From Planctomycetota bacterium (GTDB lineage Bacteria; Planctomycetota; UBA1135; UBA2386): DNA of 11,722 bases. The stretch lies in assembly GCA_016793305.1 (NCBI GenBank), contig JAEUHU010000031.1:1-11722 (forward strand), given 5' to 3'. The number at the start of each line of letters is the position of its first letter. The stretch's first letter is position 1. The position numbers and the translations under genes are program-made. Shown piece by piece: positions 1 through 7,145 of the stretch. The notes beneath the pieces were generated by a model. The model saw only the letters and a list, made by a program, of their open reading frames with translations. It did no database searches and was not told the origin of the DNA.

Positions 1-1197
1 GGCGACCATCGCCTTCAGTTCCTTCTCGCTGGTCGGGCCGACGGTCGGCAGGCCGTCGGTCAGGAACAGCACCAGCGGCACGGTGCCGGGCAGGGTCGGG
101 GCGCGCAGGGCGGTCAGCAGCGCATCGTGGATGTTGGTGCCGCCGTGCGGGCGGATCGCGTCGAGGTGCGCCCGGGCGCGGGCCAGCGAGTCCTTGCTCT
201 TCGCCACCGGCTGCGCGAACGCCGCGGCGACGTCGTTGCCGTAGTCGAGGATCTGGATGCCCTCGCCGTCGGCGAGCCCCTCGAGCACCTGCAGTGCGGC
301 GGCCTTCGCCTGTTCGAGCTTGCGACCGGCCATGCTGCCCGAGCGATCGAGCACCAGCGTCACCTCGCGGCGCGCGACCGTGCCGGCCGCCGGGGCCGGC
401 GCACTCGCCAGCAGCAGGAAGTAGCCGCCGCCGATCGTCGGGTCCGGGTACGCGAACAGGGCCGCGGTCGGCTGGTTCGCCTCGCCGACCGTCGTGTAGC
501 AGAGCCGGAACGCGCCGGGGTCGCGCTGGCTGCGTTCGCTGAGCCGCAGCGAACGCGTGCGTTCGCCGGTGGCGGTGACCTCGAGCTCGTGGCTCGGCGA
601 ATGGCACAGGCCGATCGGCGCGCGCGCCGCCAGTTCGACGGTGATCGTCCAGCGCGTCTCGCTGCCGAGCAGCTCGCTGCGCGGCAGCAGGTAGTCGACC
701 TGGTCGCCGTGGCCAGAGAGCACGTGGTCGTAGCTCAGCCGGATGCGCTGGTTGCCGCGGGCCGGTACCGGGAACACGCTGCTGCGCAGACAGTGCAGGC
801 CGGCGAACTCGAGCAGGGCCGGGTCGCGCAGCTTGCGGGTGATCTCGTCGTAGAGCTGCCGTGCTTCGTCGCGCGACAGGATGCGCGCGGTCGCCTCGGC
901 GGCGCTGCCGAGGAACGCGAACGACGAAACGGCCGCCCCGTCGGGCACCGGCAGCAGCAGCACGGCCTCCTGGTCGTGGCCGCCCGGGTTGTGCAGGTCG
1001 AGCTCGAGCGTGGTCGTGGCGGCGCGGTCGACGATGCGCACGTGCGCCTTCGCGGTGACCAGCTGCAGCGGGGCGGCCACCGGCGAGCTCAGCACGGTTC
1101 GGCCCGGCACGACCCATGCGGTCGGGCCCTGCGAAGGCAGCGGCGCCACCAGGGTGGCGAGCAGCAGGGAGCACAGGAAGGAGTTTCGCATCGGCAT
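1..1197 (-). CDS. Secreted VIT and VWA domain protein (C-terminus beyond the window)
   Basis: The first 399 residues are present; the rest lies off the left edge. The N-terminus (MPMRNSFLCSLLLATLVAPL) is a typical Sec signal peptide with likely cleavage near SQG at 22-24, so the protein is exported. Residues about 40-165 match a vault/inter-alpha-trypsin (VIT) domain: a beta-rich start, then DEARQLYDEI at 110-119 and FPVPARGNQRIRLSY at 142-156. A von Willebrand factor A domain begins near 278. Its metal-binding MIDAS site looks complete: DRSGS at 284-288, Thr354 in GGTN and Asp381 in LTDG. Families with this architecture bind ligands or other proteins through the MIDAS metal; the partner here is unknown. 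The start at 1197 was chosen because GAGGTG lies 6 bases upstream; the alternative is Met3. It is transcribed away from the membrane-protein gene at 1313. No enzymatic motif is seen. Confidence 0.9.
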   Translation of the reverse strand, partial: MPMRNSFLCSLLLATLVAPLPSQGPTAWVVPGRTVLSSPVAAPLQLVTAKAHVRIVDRAATTTLELDLHNPGGHDQEAVLLLPVPDGAAVSSFAFLGSAAEATARILSRDEARQLYDEITRKLRDPALLEFAGLHCLRSSVFPVPARGNQRIRLSYDHVLSGHGDQVDYLLPRSELLGSETRWTITVELAARAPIGLCHSPSHELEVTATGERTRSLRLSERSQRDPGAFRLCYTTVGEANQPTAALFAYPDPTIGGGYFLLLASAPAPAAGTVARREVTLVLDRSGSMAGRKLEQAKAAALQVLEGLADGEGIQILDYGNDVAAAFAQPVAKSKDSLARARAHLDAIRPHGGTNIHDALLTALRAPTLPGTVPLVLFLTDGLPTVGPTSEKELKAMVA

Positions 1198-1247
1198 CGT
1201 CGGCACCTCGATTCGGCGCATTCGACGCAGAACTCCGCCTCGGACCG

Positions 1248-1264
1248 GTAAGCGCTCCGTAAGC
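1248..1264. repeat. GTAAGC direct repeat in divergent intergenic region
   Basis: GTAAGC occurs at 1248-1253 and again at 1259-1264, an 11-base period that would put both copies on one face of the helix. It lies between the divergent VIT-VWA gene and the membrane protein/regulator pair. It could be an operator for the winged-helix protein encoded downstream, but two 6-base copies are weak evidence. Confidence 0.25.
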
Positions 1265-1270
1265 CCCGGC

Positions 1271-1298
1271 TTGACGGACCTGCGCCGGCGACTACTTT
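1271..1298 (+). promoter_or_regulatory. Possible sigma70-type promoter for membrane protein/regulator pair
   Basis: TTGACG at 1271-1276 matches five of six bases of a -35 box. TACTTT at 1293-1298, after a 16-base spacer, is a weak -10 box (three of six). Transcription would start near 1305, leaving a leader of under ten bases before the ATG at 1313. This fits the lack of a clear Shine-Dalgarno sequence there. It rests on consensus matching by eye only. Confidence 0.3.
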
Positions 1299-1312
1299 CC
1301 TGCGCAAAGCCC

Positions 1313-1942
1313 ATGGAACTCGACGACGCCATCGCGCAGATCAGCACGATCCGCAGCCACTTGGCCGCCACCGAGCACCTGCGCAGCCTGCGGGCCCTGC
1401 CGGTGGCCGCGTCGGGAGTGCTCGCGGCGGCGGCGGCGGTGCTGCAGCCGTGGTGGTGCCCCGAGCCGCTGCGCGATCCGAACGCCTACCTGTCGCTGTG
1501 GTGCGGCGTCGCCGGCGTGAGCGGCGCCCTCGCCGCCGCGGCCGTCGTGCGCCGCACCGCGCGCTGCCCCGGCAGCCTGTCGGCCGCGAACGCGCGCCTC
1601 GCCGCGATGCAGTTCCTGCCGCACGTGGTGGTCGGCGCGCTGGTGACGTGGTTCGTCGCCACCGAGCAGCCAGCCCAGCTGTGGTGGCTGCCGGGTCTCT
1701 GGCAACTGCTGTTCGGCCTCGCCAATCTCGCCACCCACCGCCTGCTGCCAGCACCGGCCACGGTCGTCGGCGCCATGTTCCTCGCGTCGGGGGCTTCCTG
1801 CTTGTGGTTCCGCGAGCAGGCGCTGCACCCGTGGGCGATGGGGCTGCCGTTCGTGGTCGGACAACTGACGCTGGCGGCGATCCTGTGGTGGCACCACGAA
1901 CGCACGTCGCCGCGGGCCGGGTGCGCGGAGGAGCACGCATGA
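1313..1942 (+). CDS. Six-helix integral membrane protein coupled to a winged-helix regulator
   Basis: A 209-residue protein of unknown biochemical function. After a soluble N-terminal segment (MELDDAIAQISTIRSHLAAT) there are about six hydrophobic helices: near 29-47, 60-80, 98-118, 122-144, 147-164 and 170-192, several rich in Trp. The C-terminus is short and charged. There is no signal peptide, transporter motif or catalytic motif. Small membrane proteins of this type, with an MELDD-like start, occur next to winged-helix regulators in several phyla. I recall the pairing but cannot verify it here. Its TGA overlaps the regulator's ATG (ATGA), so the two are translationally coupled and probably act together. 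The frame stays open upstream to 881, but the ATG at 1313 follows the candidate promoter and leaves the divergent gene's upstream region free. Ribosome-binding sequence before 1313 is poor. Confidence 0.75.
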   Translation: MELDDAIAQISTIRSHLAATEHLRSLRALPVAASGVLAAAAAVLQPWWCPEPLRDPNAYLSLWCGVAGVSGALAAAAVVRRTARCPGSLSAANARLAAMQFLPHVVVGALVTWFVATEQPAQLWWLPGLWQLLFGLANLATHRLLPAPATVVGAMFLASGASCLWFREQALHPWAMGLPFVVGQLTLAAILWWHHERTSPRAGCAEEHA

Positions 1943-2340
1943 ACGACAAGAAGCCGGACGGCGGCAAGCCCGACGACGGGCGCTACGCCTACGAAGGGCT
2001 CGACCGTGTGCTGCACGAGAAGGCGCGCCTGGGCATCGTCACGTCGCTGGCGACGCGCCCCGACGGCCTCGTGTTCGCCGACCTGAAGTCGCTGTGCCAC
2101 CTGACCGACGGCAACCTGTCGCGCCACCTCGCCACGCTGCAGGAGGCGGGCATCGTCGCGATCCAGAAGGGCTTTCGTGGCCGCCGGCCGCAGACGCTCT
2201 GCCGCCTGACCGACGCCGGCAAGAAGCGCTACCTCGACTACGTCGCAGTGCTGGAGTCGGTGCTCGCCGACGCGGTCGAAGCCGCACGCTCGACGCGGCG
2301 CGCGCGGCGCACGCTGCCGGACGGGTTCTCGCCGGCGTGA
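1939..2340 (+). CDS. Winged-helix transcriptional regulator (MarR/HTH_34-like)
   Basis: A 133-residue DNA-binding protein. After a charged N-terminal tail of about 18 residues, LDRVLHEKARLGIVTSLA (21-38) forms the first helix of the fold. The helix-turn-helix spans about 46-68, with LTDGNLSRHLATLQEAGIV as recognition region, and KGFRGRRPQTLCRLTDAGK is the beta-wing. The TDGNLSRHL and GRRPQT signatures are characteristic of the winged-helix family PF13601. No separate ligand-binding domain follows; the final helix (about 100-118) probably mediates dimerisation. A strong GGAGGAG lies at 1927-1933, inside the end of the membrane-protein gene, and the ATG overlaps that gene's TGA. Regulators of this form often control their own operon, so autoregulation from the 1198-1312 region is a reasonable inference. 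No effector is indicated. Confidence 0.88.
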   Translation: MNDKKPDGGKPDDGRYAYEGLDRVLHEKARLGIVTSLATRPDGLVFADLKSLCHLTDGNLSRHLATLQEAGIVAIQKGFRGRRPQTLCRLTDAGKKRYLDYVAVLESVLADAVEAARSTRRARRTLPDGFSPA

Positions 2341-2368
2341 ACTGCCGGCCACCGCGGCGAAGGGTGCG

Positions 2369-2695
2369 CTACGGCAGGACCTTCGCGCCCTCTTCGCCGG
2401 AAGCGACCAGCTTCGCGGCGATCTTCGGCGCGTCGATCAACTTGCTGTCGAAGTGGATCGTGAAGTCCTTGGCCCCTTCGACATAGTCGACCTCGCCGAC
2501 CCCGGCCACGTTCGCGAGGTGCTTGCGCACGCCGGCGACGCAGTTGCCGCAGAAGTCGCGGCCGAGATCGAACTTCGCCTGCGCGTCGGTCGGGATCGGC
2601 TGGGATCGGGACACCGGCTCCATCCGCTCGGACGAGCAGCCAGCGAGAACGGCCACGGCGAACGCGGCGGCCAGGTTGCGGAAGGTCGGGTTCAT
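2369..2695 (-). CDS. Lipoprotein with heavy-metal-associated-like (HMA) domain
   Basis: A 108-residue protein. The N-terminus (MNPTFRNLAAAFAVAVLAGC) is a lipoprotein signal peptide with lipobox LAGC, so Cys20 should be lipidated and the mature protein membrane-anchored outside the cytoplasm. Residues about 40-105 follow the beta-alpha-beta-beta-alpha-beta order of HMA domains. A CxxC pair (Cys49-Gly-Asn-Cys52, in GRDFCGNCVAGVRKHL) sits where HMA proteins bind Cu(I), Zn or Hg, followed by VAGVGEVDYVEGAKDFTIHF, typical of strands 2 and 3. The canonical GMTCxxC is not kept: FCGNC replaces it. Metal binding is therefore likely but the metal cannot be assigned; a thiol redox role is the alternative. 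AGGAG lies 7 bases before the ATG at 2695, deciding that start over longer frames. It follows the 869-residue gene by 37 bases on the same strand and is probably co-transcribed. Confidence 0.85.
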   Translation of the reverse strand: MNPTFRNLAAAFAVAVLAGCSSERMEPVSRSQPIPTDAQAKFDLGRDFCGNCVAGVRKHLANVAGVGEVDYVEGAKDFTIHFDSKLIDAPKIAAKLVASGEEGAKVLP

Positions 2696-2732
2696 GGAGT
2701 TCTCCTGTCTGCGCCGGCCGGGCGGCCGACGT

Positions 2733-5342
2733 TCAGCGCGGCACGCGCGGGTCGGCGAACACACCGCCGATCGGCAGCGCCCGCAGGCTCGAGTGCAGCA
2801 CCTGGAAGTGCGCCCGGCCCTGCGCGTCGGGCCCACGGAACACCAACGTCGCGGCCGCCCCGGTCGGCACGACGCGACGCAGCATGTCGACCAGCGCGTC
2901 CGGCTTGCGCACCGGCACGTCGCGGCCGCCCTGCTGCGGCACCAGCAGCACCGAACGACCGCGGAAGCGCGGCAGGTGCGCCTGCAGTTCGGCCTCGACG
3001 GCGGCGACGTGCGCCGGATCGGTACCGACCGCCACGCCGAGCAGCACCATCGGCGGCACCGCTTCGTCGCGGCGACCGAGCACGGTCAGGTGTGCGGCGG
3101 TGGCCGGCAGCGGGGCACTGTTGGTCGGGGCCGCGGCCGACGCGGCGGTCCCAGCCGAGACCCTGGCTCGGACCGCAGGGGCTGCGGCTGGAGAGGGGAC
3201 CTGGGCCAGCACCCCGGCCGACGCGGCGGCCGCCTCGACCCCGGTCGGAACCTCGGCCGGAACCACCTTCGGCTGAGGGGCCGGATGCAACGTCAGTGGC
3301 TTGTCCTTGCCCTGCTCGAGCACCACCTTCTTGGCCTTCTTGTCGGCGAGGGCTGCGACCAAGCTCGCCAGTTCGGGCGCCGCCGGGTCGATGCCCGGCC
3401 ACACCACCTGAACGGTCGCGGTCGACAGACCCGAAAGGCCCGCCAGCACCGACGGCAGTTCGCGCGCGAGTTGCCGCCGTGTCATCGCCGGATCGCCGCC
3501 CGGCTGCAGTTCGAGGCGGATCGTCTGCACCTTCTTCTGCGGGGCCGCGAACAGCGGCGGGTGCACCTGGACCGGCTCGGGCCCGTCGAGCACGAGCCGC
3601 GCGGCCCCGCGCGCCTGCAGGGCCGCCAACACCGCGTCGCTCGCCGACGAAGCACCGACCACGAACGACCCGCCGGCCGGCAGACTGAGCGCATCGAGCT
3701 CGCGCACCAGCGCCAGTTGCACCTGGGCTGCATCGCGCTTGCCGGGCACGGCCGCGACCGAGATCGCATCGCCGTGGTTCGCGAACGTCAGCATCGCCGG
3801 CAGCAGCACGTCGACGACGCCCGCTTCCTCGACTTCGAGCTGCATCACGCCAGCCGCCTCGATCGCCGAGCAGATCGTGCGCAGCAGGGTGCGCGAGACC
3901 ACCGCACTGCCGGCGATCTGCACACGCAGCGAACGCCCGCGCCACGTGGCCAGCAGCGGTGCTGTGGCCCGGTCGAACGCACGCTGCAGTTCGGCGGCCT
4001 TGCCGGCCTCGCTGTCGAGGCGCAGCAACAGACGCTCGCCGTCGGCCGTGCAGGTGATCGGCACGGGCAGGACCGGCTCGCGAAGCTCGCCGCCGAGCGC
4101 GAACGCGACCGAGCGCGCCGCCATCACCGACGCCGCGGTGTGCAGCGCGGTCAGCGCCGCGGCGTCGACCACGAAGTCGCGCGGCCAGTCGACCAGCACC
4201 GGCTTGCCCTTGGTCGACGACTGCAGGCCCGCGGCCTCCTGCACCAGCGCCGCCAGCACGGCGTCGCGGCTGCGGCCGTTCGGCAGCACACGCACGACCA
4301 CTTCCGCCCCCTTGCCGACCTCGAGCAGGCCCGGCCAGACGATCTGCGGGGCCCCGCCGACCACCACCTCGATGCGCCGCGCGCCGTGCTCACGCGCGAA
4401 CGCGACGCAACGGTCTCGCGCACCGTCGGCCGGCCTCGTGGTGGCGATGCGCACCACGGCACCCCGACAGGCGGCACCGTGCTCGGGCAGCACCATCGAC
4501 AGCGCTTCGTCGGTGGTCGCGTCGAGGTCGGCCGGATCGACCAGCAGGTTCACCACGCCGTCCTGGACGGTGCACTGCACGCGCCGCTGCAGGTCGAGGT
4601 CGAAGTAGACCCGCTCGCCCACGGCGAACGCGCTGGCACCGGCCGTCTTGGCCGCGTCGGCCCATTCGGCGCGCTGTGTGCTGTCGGGCTTGGCACTGCC
4701 CTGGACGACCAGCTTCAGCTTCTTGCCGCTGGCGCCGGCGAGCAGGCTCGACCAGTGCGCGGCGAACGCGATCGGCAGGTCGACCGGCTCGAGGTTGCCG
4801 GTCGCGATCGTGGCGACCGTCGACGCCCCGCTGGTCTGCACGGTGACCTGGACCTCCGGCAACCGCCCCTCCGCGACCGTCTCCTGGCCGAAGCCGCGGT
4901 CGACCACACCGAGCAGCGGGCGATGCGCGGCCAGCAGCTTGCCGATCGTCTCCTTGGCCGCCGAACCGACCACCCCCTCGCCAGCGAACTGGACCAGCAC
5001 GCGCTGGTGGCGGACCTGCCGCTGCTGCGCCGCGAAGTGCCGCTGCAGCGGTCCCGACAACGCGGCGAGCACAGCCTGCTTGTCCATCGCCGGCACGGTG
5101 ACCGTGAACACCGTGTCGAACGTGCGGCCGTCGCCGGCAGCGACCACGACCTGGATCGGACCGTCGTCGACCACCGCGTCCCCCGCTTCGTCGACCGCCT
5201 CGAGGGTCGGCAGCTCGTCGGCGACCGGCTCGAGCGTCGGCAGCTCGTCGACCGGCTCCAGCACCGGCAGCTCCTCGGCGATCTCCTCCTTGGCGGGACG
5301 GGTCGGCTTCTTGCGGGGCAACTCGTGACGGTTCTTGGTCAT
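2733..5342 (-). CDS. Unrecognised large repeat protein with alternating strand-helix modules
   Basis: I do not recognise a named family. The 869-residue protein has no signal peptide or membrane segment, so it is probably cytoplasmic. Residues 1-62 are charged: basic first, then acidic with three short repeats (ELPVLEPVD, ELPTLEPVAD, ELPTLEAVD at 24-51). From about 75 to 685 I see seven divergent modules, with first strands starting near 78, 175, 262, 346, 436, 525 and 606. An Ala/Pro/Val-rich linker (686-750) leads to an eighth module from about 764. Each has a hydrophobic strand, a helix, a strand such as RSLRVQIAG or KKLKLVVQG, a helix often ending in AGA/AGV, and two more strands. No catalytic motif stands out. 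The start at 5342 is chosen because longer forms would run over the divergent kinase gene; its Shine-Dalgarno is weak. The HMA-like lipoprotein gene follows 37 bases downstream. Confidence 0.8.
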   Translation of the reverse strand: MTKNRHELPRKKPTRPAKEEIAEELPVLEPVDELPTLEPVADELPTLEAVDEAGDAVVDDGPIQVVVAAGDGRTFDTVFTVTVPAMDKQAVLAALSGPLQRHFAAQQRQVRHQRVLVQFAGEGVVGSAAKETIGKLLAAHRPLLGVVDRGFGQETVAEGRLPEVQVTVQTSGASTVATIATGNLEPVDLPIAFAAHWSSLLAGASGKKLKLVVQGSAKPDSTQRAEWADAAKTAGASAFAVGERVYFDLDLQRRVQCTVQDGVVNLLVDPADLDATTDEALSMVLPEHGAACRGAVVRIATTRPADGARDRCVAFAREHGARRIEVVVGGAPQIVWPGLLEVGKGAEVVVRVLPNGRSRDAVLAALVQEAAGLQSSTKGKPVLVDWPRDFVVDAAALTALHTAASVMAARSVAFALGGELREPVLPVPITCTADGERLLLRLDSEAGKAAELQRAFDRATAPLLATWRGRSLRVQIAGSAVVSRTLLRTICSAIEAAGVMQLEVEEAGVVDVLLPAMLTFANHGDAISVAAVPGKRDAAQVQLALVRELDALSLPAGGSFVVGASSASDAVLAALQARGAARLVLDGPEPVQVHPPLFAAPQKKVQTIRLELQPGGDPAMTRRQLARELPSVLAGLSGLSTATVQVVWPGIDPAAPELASLVAALADKKAKKVVLEQGKDKPLTLHPAPQPKVVPAEVPTGVEAAAASAGVLAQVPSPAAAPAVRARVSAGTAASAAAPTNSAPLPATAAHLTVLGRRDEAVPPMVLLGVAVGTDPAHVAAVEAELQAHLPRFRGRSVLLVPQQGGRDVPVRKPDALVDMLRRVVPTGAAATLVFRGPDAQGRAHFQVLHSSLRALPIGGVFADPRVPR
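5190..5273 (-). repeat. Three in-frame copies of an acidic ELPTLEPV-type repeat
   Basis: Residues 24-51 of the 869-residue protein hold three consecutive 9-10 residue copies: ELPVLEPVD, ELPTLEPVAD and ELPTLEAVD. The DNA copies are nearly identical and so probably arose by recent duplication or slippage. The segment is acidic, proline-rich and probably disordered. Confidence 0.75.
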
Positions 5343-5398
5343 CGCAGGGGTCGTTGCGGGAGAGGGCCCGATGAAGCTACCGCGACCCGCGGCCACGG

Positions 5399-5420
5399 GA
5401 AGAGCGCCCTTTGGCTCTTC
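5399..5420. promoter_or_regulatory. Perfect 7-bp inverted repeat between divergent genes
   Basis: GAAGAGC at 5399-5405 and GCTCTTC at 5414-5420 are exact inverted repeats around an 8-base centre. They lie between the divergent 869-residue gene and the kinase operon. This could be an operator affecting both. A terminator is unlikely, because no gene ends here and no T-run follows. Confidence 0.35.
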
Positions 5421-5480
5421 GCCGGCGGCACGGCCCACTGGCAGCTTTCCCGGGGCCTTGCCGCCATCGCACGGGTGCAA

Positions 5481-5495
5481 CCGCCGCGCCGGCGG
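5481..5495. repeat. Short GC-rich hairpin upstream of the kinase start
   Basis: CCGCCG at 5481-5486 and CGGCGG at 5490-5495 pair perfectly around CGC. It lies 24 bases before the ATG at 5520, in what would be the leader, so it could affect translation of the first operon gene. In DNA this GC-rich it may be chance. Confidence 0.25.
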
Positions 5496-5519
5496 CCTAC
5501 CTTGAGCCCCGGAGACCGC

Positions 5520-7145
5520 ATGCCCACCTCGTCGCCCTGGCTGCTCGCCTTCGGGACCGTCGCCACGCTGGTGGCCGGCTCGGCGGCGTTCCGCCAGGAG
5601 GGCGCCACGGCACACCGCCAGTTCGAGGAACTGGCCCAGGAGCGCCTGCAGGTGGCGCAGCGCGAACTGCAGCGCAGCGCACTCGCCGCCGAGCTGCTGG
5701 TCGCGTTCCACGGTGCGAGCGACCGGGTCGAGGTCGACGAGCTGGCGGGGTTCTGCGCGCCGCTGCTGGCGGGCGACGCCGGCGTGCGCTGGGTCGCCTG
5801 GCGGGCCGACGCGGCGGCGGCGACCACGATCCTGCCGAGCCGATGCGCCGACGAGGCCAACCGCCTGCTCGGCGGCGCCACGTTCCCGCCCGTGCGCGCC
5901 ACCCGCCTCGTCGCGGCCGACGCACCCCAGCCGCTGTTGCTGCTGCTGCAACGACGCACCCGGGTCGGCGAACGCAGCGCCGACGGCCCGACCGGCGAGC
6001 TGACGGTGGCCATCGACCCGACCGCCCAACTGGAACGAGCAGTGCGCAAGCGGCCGAGCGCGCCGATCGACCTGGCGCTGCTGCCGGAGGGCGCCACCGA
6101 GCCGGCCGTCTGGATCGGCGTCGTAGGCCTGCCGCCTCCTGCATCACGCAGCGCATGGCCGCAGGCGGCCGCCACCGGCGAACGGCTGGACCTGCGCCTC
6201 GACGACCTCGCCGTGCAGCTGCTGGCGACCGCCCCGGGCGGAGTCGTGCACGGTGGCCATCCGTACGCGATCGGCATCTGGAGCACCGGCATGCTGCTGA
6301 CGTTGGCGATCTGCTGGGCGTTCGGCCATGGCAAGCGCACGCGGTCGCGCATCGAGCAGCTCGTCGTCGAACGCACCCACCAACTGGCCGAGGCGAACGC
6401 ACTGCTCGAGCGCCGGGTCACCGAGCGCACGCGCGAACTGGCCGAAGCGAACCGCGAGATGGAGGCGTTCAACTACTCGGTTTCGCACGACCTGCGGGCG
6501 CCGTTGCGCGCCATCGACGGCTTCGCCGGCATGCTCGCCGAGGACCACGGCGAGCGACTCGACGCGGACGCGCACCGGCTGCTCGGCATCATCCGTTCGA
6601 GCTGCGCCGATCTCGGCCGACTGATCGACGCCCTGCTGCGCCTGTCGCGCACCGGCCGCCAGGCATTGGCGCCTGCACTCGTGGACCTCGACGCGCTGGT
6701 CGCCGAAACGGTCGCCGAGCTGCGGGCGCACGGCGACGCCGCGGCGACCCAATTCGACGTCGGACCACTCGGCACGGTGCAGGCCGACCCGGTGCTGCTG
6801 CGCGAAGTGGTTCGCAACCTGCTCGGCAACGCGGTCAAGTTCTCGCGTGGCTCGGCAGGCCCGCGCGTCACGGTGACCCGCGCGAACGACCCGGGCGAAT
6901 GTTCGCTGACCGTCGCCGACAACGGCGTCGGCTTCGACCCGGCCTACGCCGACAAGCTGTTCGCGCCGTTCCAGCGGCTGCACCGCAGCGACGAATTCGA
7001 GGGCACCGGCATCGGCCTCGCCCTGTGCCAGCGCATCGTCGCCCGCCACGGCGGCCGCATCACGGCCACGGCGAGCCCTGGCGCCGGGGCGACGTTCCGG
7101 GTCCACTTGCCGGCTTCGACGAGGGCCACCGAGGAGATCGCATGA
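5520..7145 (+). CDS. CHASE-domain membrane sensor histidine kinase
   Basis: A 541-residue sensor kinase, first gene of a three-gene signalling operon. One membrane helix lies at about 6-24 and a second at about 250-270. The outside region opens with FEELAQERLQVAQRELQRSA and continues with the VEVDELAGFCAPLLAG and GVRWVAW pattern of CHASE ligand-sensing domains. A coiled coil (about 275-315) with two ERTxxLAEAN copies links to the kinase core; no HAMP or PAS domain is seen. The phosphoacceptor is His323 in SVSHDLRAPLRAIDGFA. ATPase boxes are all present: NLLGNAVKFS (N), DNGVGFD (G1), APFQRLH (F) and GTGIGLAL (G2). The HisKA sequence resembles bacteriophytochrome-type kinases, whose partners are Rcp1-like regulators, as encoded next. 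GGAGA sits 5 bases before the ATG at 5520. Its TGA overlaps the next ATG. The ligand is unknown. Confidence 0.93.
   Translation: MPTSSPWLLAFGTVATLVAGSAAFRQEGATAHRQFEELAQERLQVAQRELQRSALAAELLVAFHGASDRVEVDELAGFCAPLLAGDAGVRWVAWRADAAAATTILPSRCADEANRLLGGATFPPVRATRLVAADAPQPLLLLLQRRTRVGERSADGPTGELTVAIDPTAQLERAVRKRPSAPIDLALLPEGATEPAVWIGVVGLPPPASRSAWPQAAATGERLDLRLDDLAVQLLATAPGGVVHGGHPYAIGIWSTGMLLTLAICWAFGHGKRTRSRIEQLVVERTHQLAEANALLERRVTERTRELAEANREMEAFNYSVSHDLRAPLRAIDGFAGMLAEDHGERLDADAHRLLGIIRSSCADLGRLIDALLRLSRTGRQALAPALVDLDALVAETVAELRAHGDAAATQFDVGPLGTVQADPVLLREVVRNLLGNAVKFSRGSAGPRVTVTRANDPGECSLTVADNGVGFDPAYADKLFAPFQRLHRSDEFEGTGIGLALCQRIVARHGGRITATASPGAGATFRVHLPASTRATEEIA

Noticed and set aside
127..1251. 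Long plus-strand open frame of 374 residues
   Set aside because: It is antisense to the VIT-VWA gene, extremely rich in Arg, Ala and Gly, and has no domain signal. The minus-strand protein has clear motifs.
2342..2377. CTGCCG / CGGCAG inverted repeat between convergent gene ends, considered as a terminator
   Set aside because: Only a 6-bp stem with a 24-base loop and no T-run, and one arm lies in the lipoprotein coding sequence. Too weak to call.
5395..5425. Inverted repeat considered as an intrinsic terminator
   Set aside because: It lies between divergent genes where no transcript should end, and no U-tract follows.
5343..6029. N-terminal extension of the 869-residue protein on the minus strand
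   Set aside because: It would be antisense to the sensor domain of the kinase gene and lacks sequence resembling a protein domain. The ATG at 5342 sits at the natural divergent boundary.
2523..7145. A 1540-residue open frame on the plus strand extending the kinase gene upstream
   Set aside because: Only the part from 5520 has kinase and sensor sequence and a ribosome-binding site. The upstream part is Arg/His-rich and antisense to the 869-residue gene, a GC-skew artefact.
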